Below, piece after piece: positions 31,456-33,791 of a stretch of DNA of 33,791 nt. The position numbers were made by a program, and so were the translations under genes. The stretch is taken from contig DAOULH010000086.1 in assembly GCA_034420475.1 (NCBI GenBank), positions 1 to 33,791 of the forward strand, in the 5' to 3' direction. Below the pieces are notes generated by a model, which searched no databases, had not been told where the DNA came from, and was given only the letters and a program-made list of their open reading frames with translations. The DNA comes from Bin87 sp034420475 (GTDB lineage: Bacteria; Chloroflexota; Dehalococcoidia; Lucifugimonadales; UBA3495). Numbering within the stretch: position 1 is the stretch's first letter; each line of letters starts with the position of its first letter.

Positions 31456-32592
31456 CTACTTGATGAAGTCGAACTGCTCGTAGGAACCCTTCAGGATTTC
31501 CTGATCGTCCAGGTCCAGCCACTTGTCCAGGATGGTGGCGTAGGTGCTCCGGAAGTCGTTGTTCCACTTCAGGTCGCCCTCGTCCAGCTTGTCCGGCTCC
31601 AGGGACGGGTACTCGCCGTACAGGCCGCCCTTGACGCCGTCGCCGAGCACGAAGGCCACGCTGCCCGAGCCGTGGTCGGTGCCGGAACCGTTTTCCTGCA
31701 CGCGGCGGCCGAACTCGGTGAAGAGCAGCATGACAACTTCTTCGTTGGCGTTGTGCTCTTTCAGGTCCTGGTACAGGTCGTTGACCGCACGGGAGACCTC
31801 GCCCCACAACTTGGCGAAGGAGGTGGGCTGGTTGGCGTGGGTGTCGAAAGCGCCGGGGTTCAGGCCGGTGTACAGGACGCGGGTGCCGAAGCCGGCGGTG
31901 TGCACCTGGGCCACATTCTTGACCCACTGGGAGAACATGTCTCCACCGTACTCAACGCTGGAGGAGTAGATCTCCGGGGCGGTGCGCAGGATGTCGGCGC
32001 CCTTGAGGGCGTCCAGGCCGGTCTGCGACAGGTACTCGTTGATGGGGCCGGAGCCGACCATCGGCGAGTACATGCGGGAGAAGATGTCCAGAGCCTCGGA
32101 GCGCTGTTCCTCGCCGTCAATGCCGGTGAGCACGCCGTAGGTCTCGAGGTTGCCCACAGAGGCGACGGACACGCCCGGCGCGGCCAGCGCGCGGGGGAGG
32201 CCACGGCCGAAGTTCACGGCGGTCAGCACGTTTTCCTTGTTGGGGTCCAGGTCCTGGATGGCGCGGCCCAGCCAGCCCTCGGTGGACATCTTGGCCGGCT
32301 CGGCCGTGTGCCAAATGTCCATTGACCGGAAGTGCGAGCGGATGGGATTGGGATAGCCGATGCCCTGGATGACGGCGACCTTTCCGTCGTCGTACATGTC
32401 CTTGATCGGAGCCATGGCCGGGTGGAACCCAACCTTGTCGTCGATGGCCAGGACTTCCTCGACCTCCACCTTCAGGTGGGGCCGGTAGTCCTTGTACAAC
32501 GGGTCGTTGTAGGGAATGATGGTGTTCAGGGCGTCAAAAGCGCCTGACATCTGCAGAACTACCAGGACCGGGTCTTTCTTCGTAGCGGTCAC
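31456..32592 (-). CDS. DUF1501 family protein of triad 2
   Basis: 378 residues from a GTG at 32592 with GGGAGGAG upstream. The domain starts immediately (KDPVLVVLQMSGAFDALNTIIPY), and the family motifs RSHFRSMDIWHTAEP, LFTEFGRRVQENGSGTDHGSGS and VKGGLYGEYPSLEP are present. Most of the protein aligns without gaps to the copy at 12264-13391, for example in VNFGRGLPRALA. It lacks the Tat signal usual for the family. Function unknown; alkaline phosphatase-like fold by family membership. It is 66 bases after the DUF1800 gene. Confidence 0.92.
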   Translation of the reverse strand: MTATKKDPVLVVLQMSGAFDALNTIIPYNDPLYKDYRPHLKVEVEEVLAIDDKVGFHPAMAPIKDMYDDGKVAVIQGIGYPNPIRSHFRSMDIWHTAEPAKMSTEGWLGRAIQDLDPNKENVLTAVNFGRGLPRALAAPGVSVASVGNLETYGVLTGIDGEEQRSEALDIFSRMYSPMVGSGPINEYLSQTGLDALKGADILRTAPEIYSSSVEYGGDMFSQWVKNVAQVHTAGFGTRVLYTGLNPGAFDTHANQPTSFAKLWGEVSRAVNDLYQDLKEHNANEEVVMLLFTEFGRRVQENGSGTDHGSGSVAFVLGDGVKGGLYGEYPSLEPDKLDEGDLKWNNDFRSTYATILDKWLDLDDQEILKGSYEQFDFIK

Positions 32593-32658
32593 GATTTCTC
32601 CTCCCGTGGGATGGTTTCGCGGTTTATTGTCGGATTCGCGCCAGCCGTCAGCGTCAGG

Positions 32659-33791
32659 CTAGGCGTAGATATATTCCTTGGTGGCGACGATCATCTGCAA
32701 GAGCTCGCTGACCCGGGAGGCGAACTCCGCGGTGTCGGTGTTGATCGTCCCGCCCTTGACCAGGCTGGCGGCCAGCATCTCGCGGGTTTCCGGCGACAGC
32801 TCGTAGTGGCCCATCAAACGAGCGGTGGTATCTACCATCTCCTCCGGCGAGATAACCGGACCCTGATCGGCCAGTCGGTCGATGATCTCCTTGACTCCCG
32901 GCTGCTTCACATCGCCCACGAAGTCGGCGGTGAAGTTGATGCGGTGCACCAGCGTGCCGCCGTCAATCCACTCCCGACCGGTGTGCCAGCCCTCCACCGA
33001 CGGCGGGTTGAAGATCTCCTGGCCCATGTGCTTCATCTCGTCGAAGATGAACTCGAAGCCGGGCTTGGGCTCCGTCCAGTCGCCCACCAGCCGCAGCGTG
33101 CCGATGACCGTCTCGATGGGGCTCTTGACGCGCTGGAAGCGAGCGTTCCTGAAGGCGTCGGAGTTGAACAGAACTCGCAGCATGGACCGGATGTCGTAGC
33201 CGGAGCGGAAGTACTCATCCTCCAGCATCTTGATGGTGTCCATGTCCCGCGGCGGGGTATCCATCCAGGCCGGCACCTGCGCCTCGTCGGCGACGAAGTA
33301 GCTGTACAGGTGACGAGAAATGAACCGCGCGGTGGCCGGCTGCTTGGCGATGATGTCGATCACGTCCTCGCCGTTGAAGTTGCCGGTCTCGCCCAGGAAG
33401 GTCTTGGTGCCTTCGTCGTGGTCGTCCGGGTTGTACACGAACTTGGCGGCGAAACGGCCGTAGGGCTGGCCGGGCAGGTTATTGGCAATGGTCCAGCCGG
33501 TGAAGGCGCGGGCGCATTCCTTGACGTCGTCCTCGGTGTAGTTGAACTCGCCGTCCTTGCCCACGCCGAGGGAGAATAGCTCGAGAAGCTCACGTCCGTA
33601 GTTCTCGTTGATGGACTCCTTGTGGCTGAGGCAGTTGTCAAGGAAGAAAATCATCGCCGGGTCTTTGGAAATCTCGATCAGCAAGTCGCGGAAGCTGCCC
33701 ATCCCGTACTTGCGGAACATTTCCAACTGGTCGTAGTGGGTGGGGTAGCTCTGCACCTTGCTGTCGGCGGTGCAGAAGATGCTGTGCCAGA
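32659..33791 (-). CDS. DUF1800 family protein of triad 2 (5' end beyond window)
   Basis: At least 376 residues are visible and the frame stays open to the window edge. Its first residues, WHSIFCTADSKV, align with WHQLFATGNSKV of the copy at 13461-14864, so about 100 N-terminal residues lie outside. Conserved parts are NENYGRELLELFSLGVG, ECARAFTGW, FLGETGNFNGEDVIDIIAKQPATARFISRHLYSYFVADEAQVP and SPIETVIGTLRLVG. A GTG at 33756 is internal and is not the start. It is the first visible gene of the second triad. Confidence 0.92.
   Translation of the reverse strand, partial: WHSIFCTADSKVQSYPTHYDQLEMFRKYGMGSFRDLLIEISKDPAMIFFLDNCLSHKESINENYGRELLELFSLGVGKDGEFNYTEDDVKECARAFTGWTIANNLPGQPYGRFAAKFVYNPDDHDEGTKTFLGETGNFNGEDVIDIIAKQPATARFISRHLYSYFVADEAQVPAWMDTPPRDMDTIKMLEDEYFRSGYDIRSMLRVLFNSDAFRNARFQRVKSPIETVIGTLRLVGDWTEPKPGFEFIFDEMKHMGQEIFNPPSVEGWHTGREWIDGGTLVHRINFTADFVGDVKQPGVKEIIDRLADQGPVISPEEMVDTTARLMGHYELSPETREMLAASLVKGGTINTDTAEFASRVSELLQMIVATKEYIYA

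Overview
The window is GC-rich bacterial chromosome. It carries luciferase-like (LLM) flavin oxidoreductases, GMC oxidoreductases, a VOC protein, Uma2-type nucleases, DUF1501/DUF1800 proteins and a liv-type ABC transporter, many of them as pairs of paralogues. This mix resembles Chloroflexota, particularly SAR202/Dehalococcoidia-like genomes, whose FMN oxidoreductase families are known to be expanded. That placement is inference from gene content; no marker gene other than one tRNA is present. No intergenic gap exceeds 300 bases.

Layout. (1) 1-3559: the 3' part of a zinc-binding protein that joins an AztD-like propeller to the C-terminal lobe of a ZnuA/AztC-type binding protein; a Cu/Zn-SOD-like protein that has lost a copper ligand; an SDR dehydrogenase; a Uma2 nuclease. 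(2) 3585-10552, all minus strand: isochorismatase-like hydrolase, an uncharacterised pair of genes, a GMC oxidoreductase whose frame is open into the small upstream gene, a SulP transporter, an LLM oxidoreductase bracketed by two MITE-like repeats, and a lactonase-family propeller. (3) 10721-14864: a small membrane coiled-coil protein, then a convergent DUF1800-DUF1501-NHL operon. (4) 15118-18672: a more AT-rich NACHT-HEAT NTPase, a candidate antiphage NLR-like protein. (5) 18828-22564: DUF4177 protein, second GMC oxidoreductase, second LLM oxidoreductase, VOC protein. (6) 22759-29449: tRNA-Asn, then a five-gene liv-type ABC importer whose binding protein is an internal tandem duplication and whose first permease has a long extra membrane region. 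(7) 29466-33791: second Uma2 gene, then a second DUF1800-DUF1501-NHL operon in the same order and strand as the first, cut by the window end.

The strongest candidate for an undescribed system is the duplicated DUF1800-DUF1501-NHL triad. None of its visible proteins shows a signal peptide, whereas DUF1501 proteins usually carry a Tat signal. The two-domain binding protein with its enlarged LivH, and the uncharacterised pair coupled to a GMC oxidoreductase, come next.

Short interspersed palindromes are frequent. They lie between three of the convergent gene pairs, inside one operon, around the first LLM gene and inside the second GMC gene.
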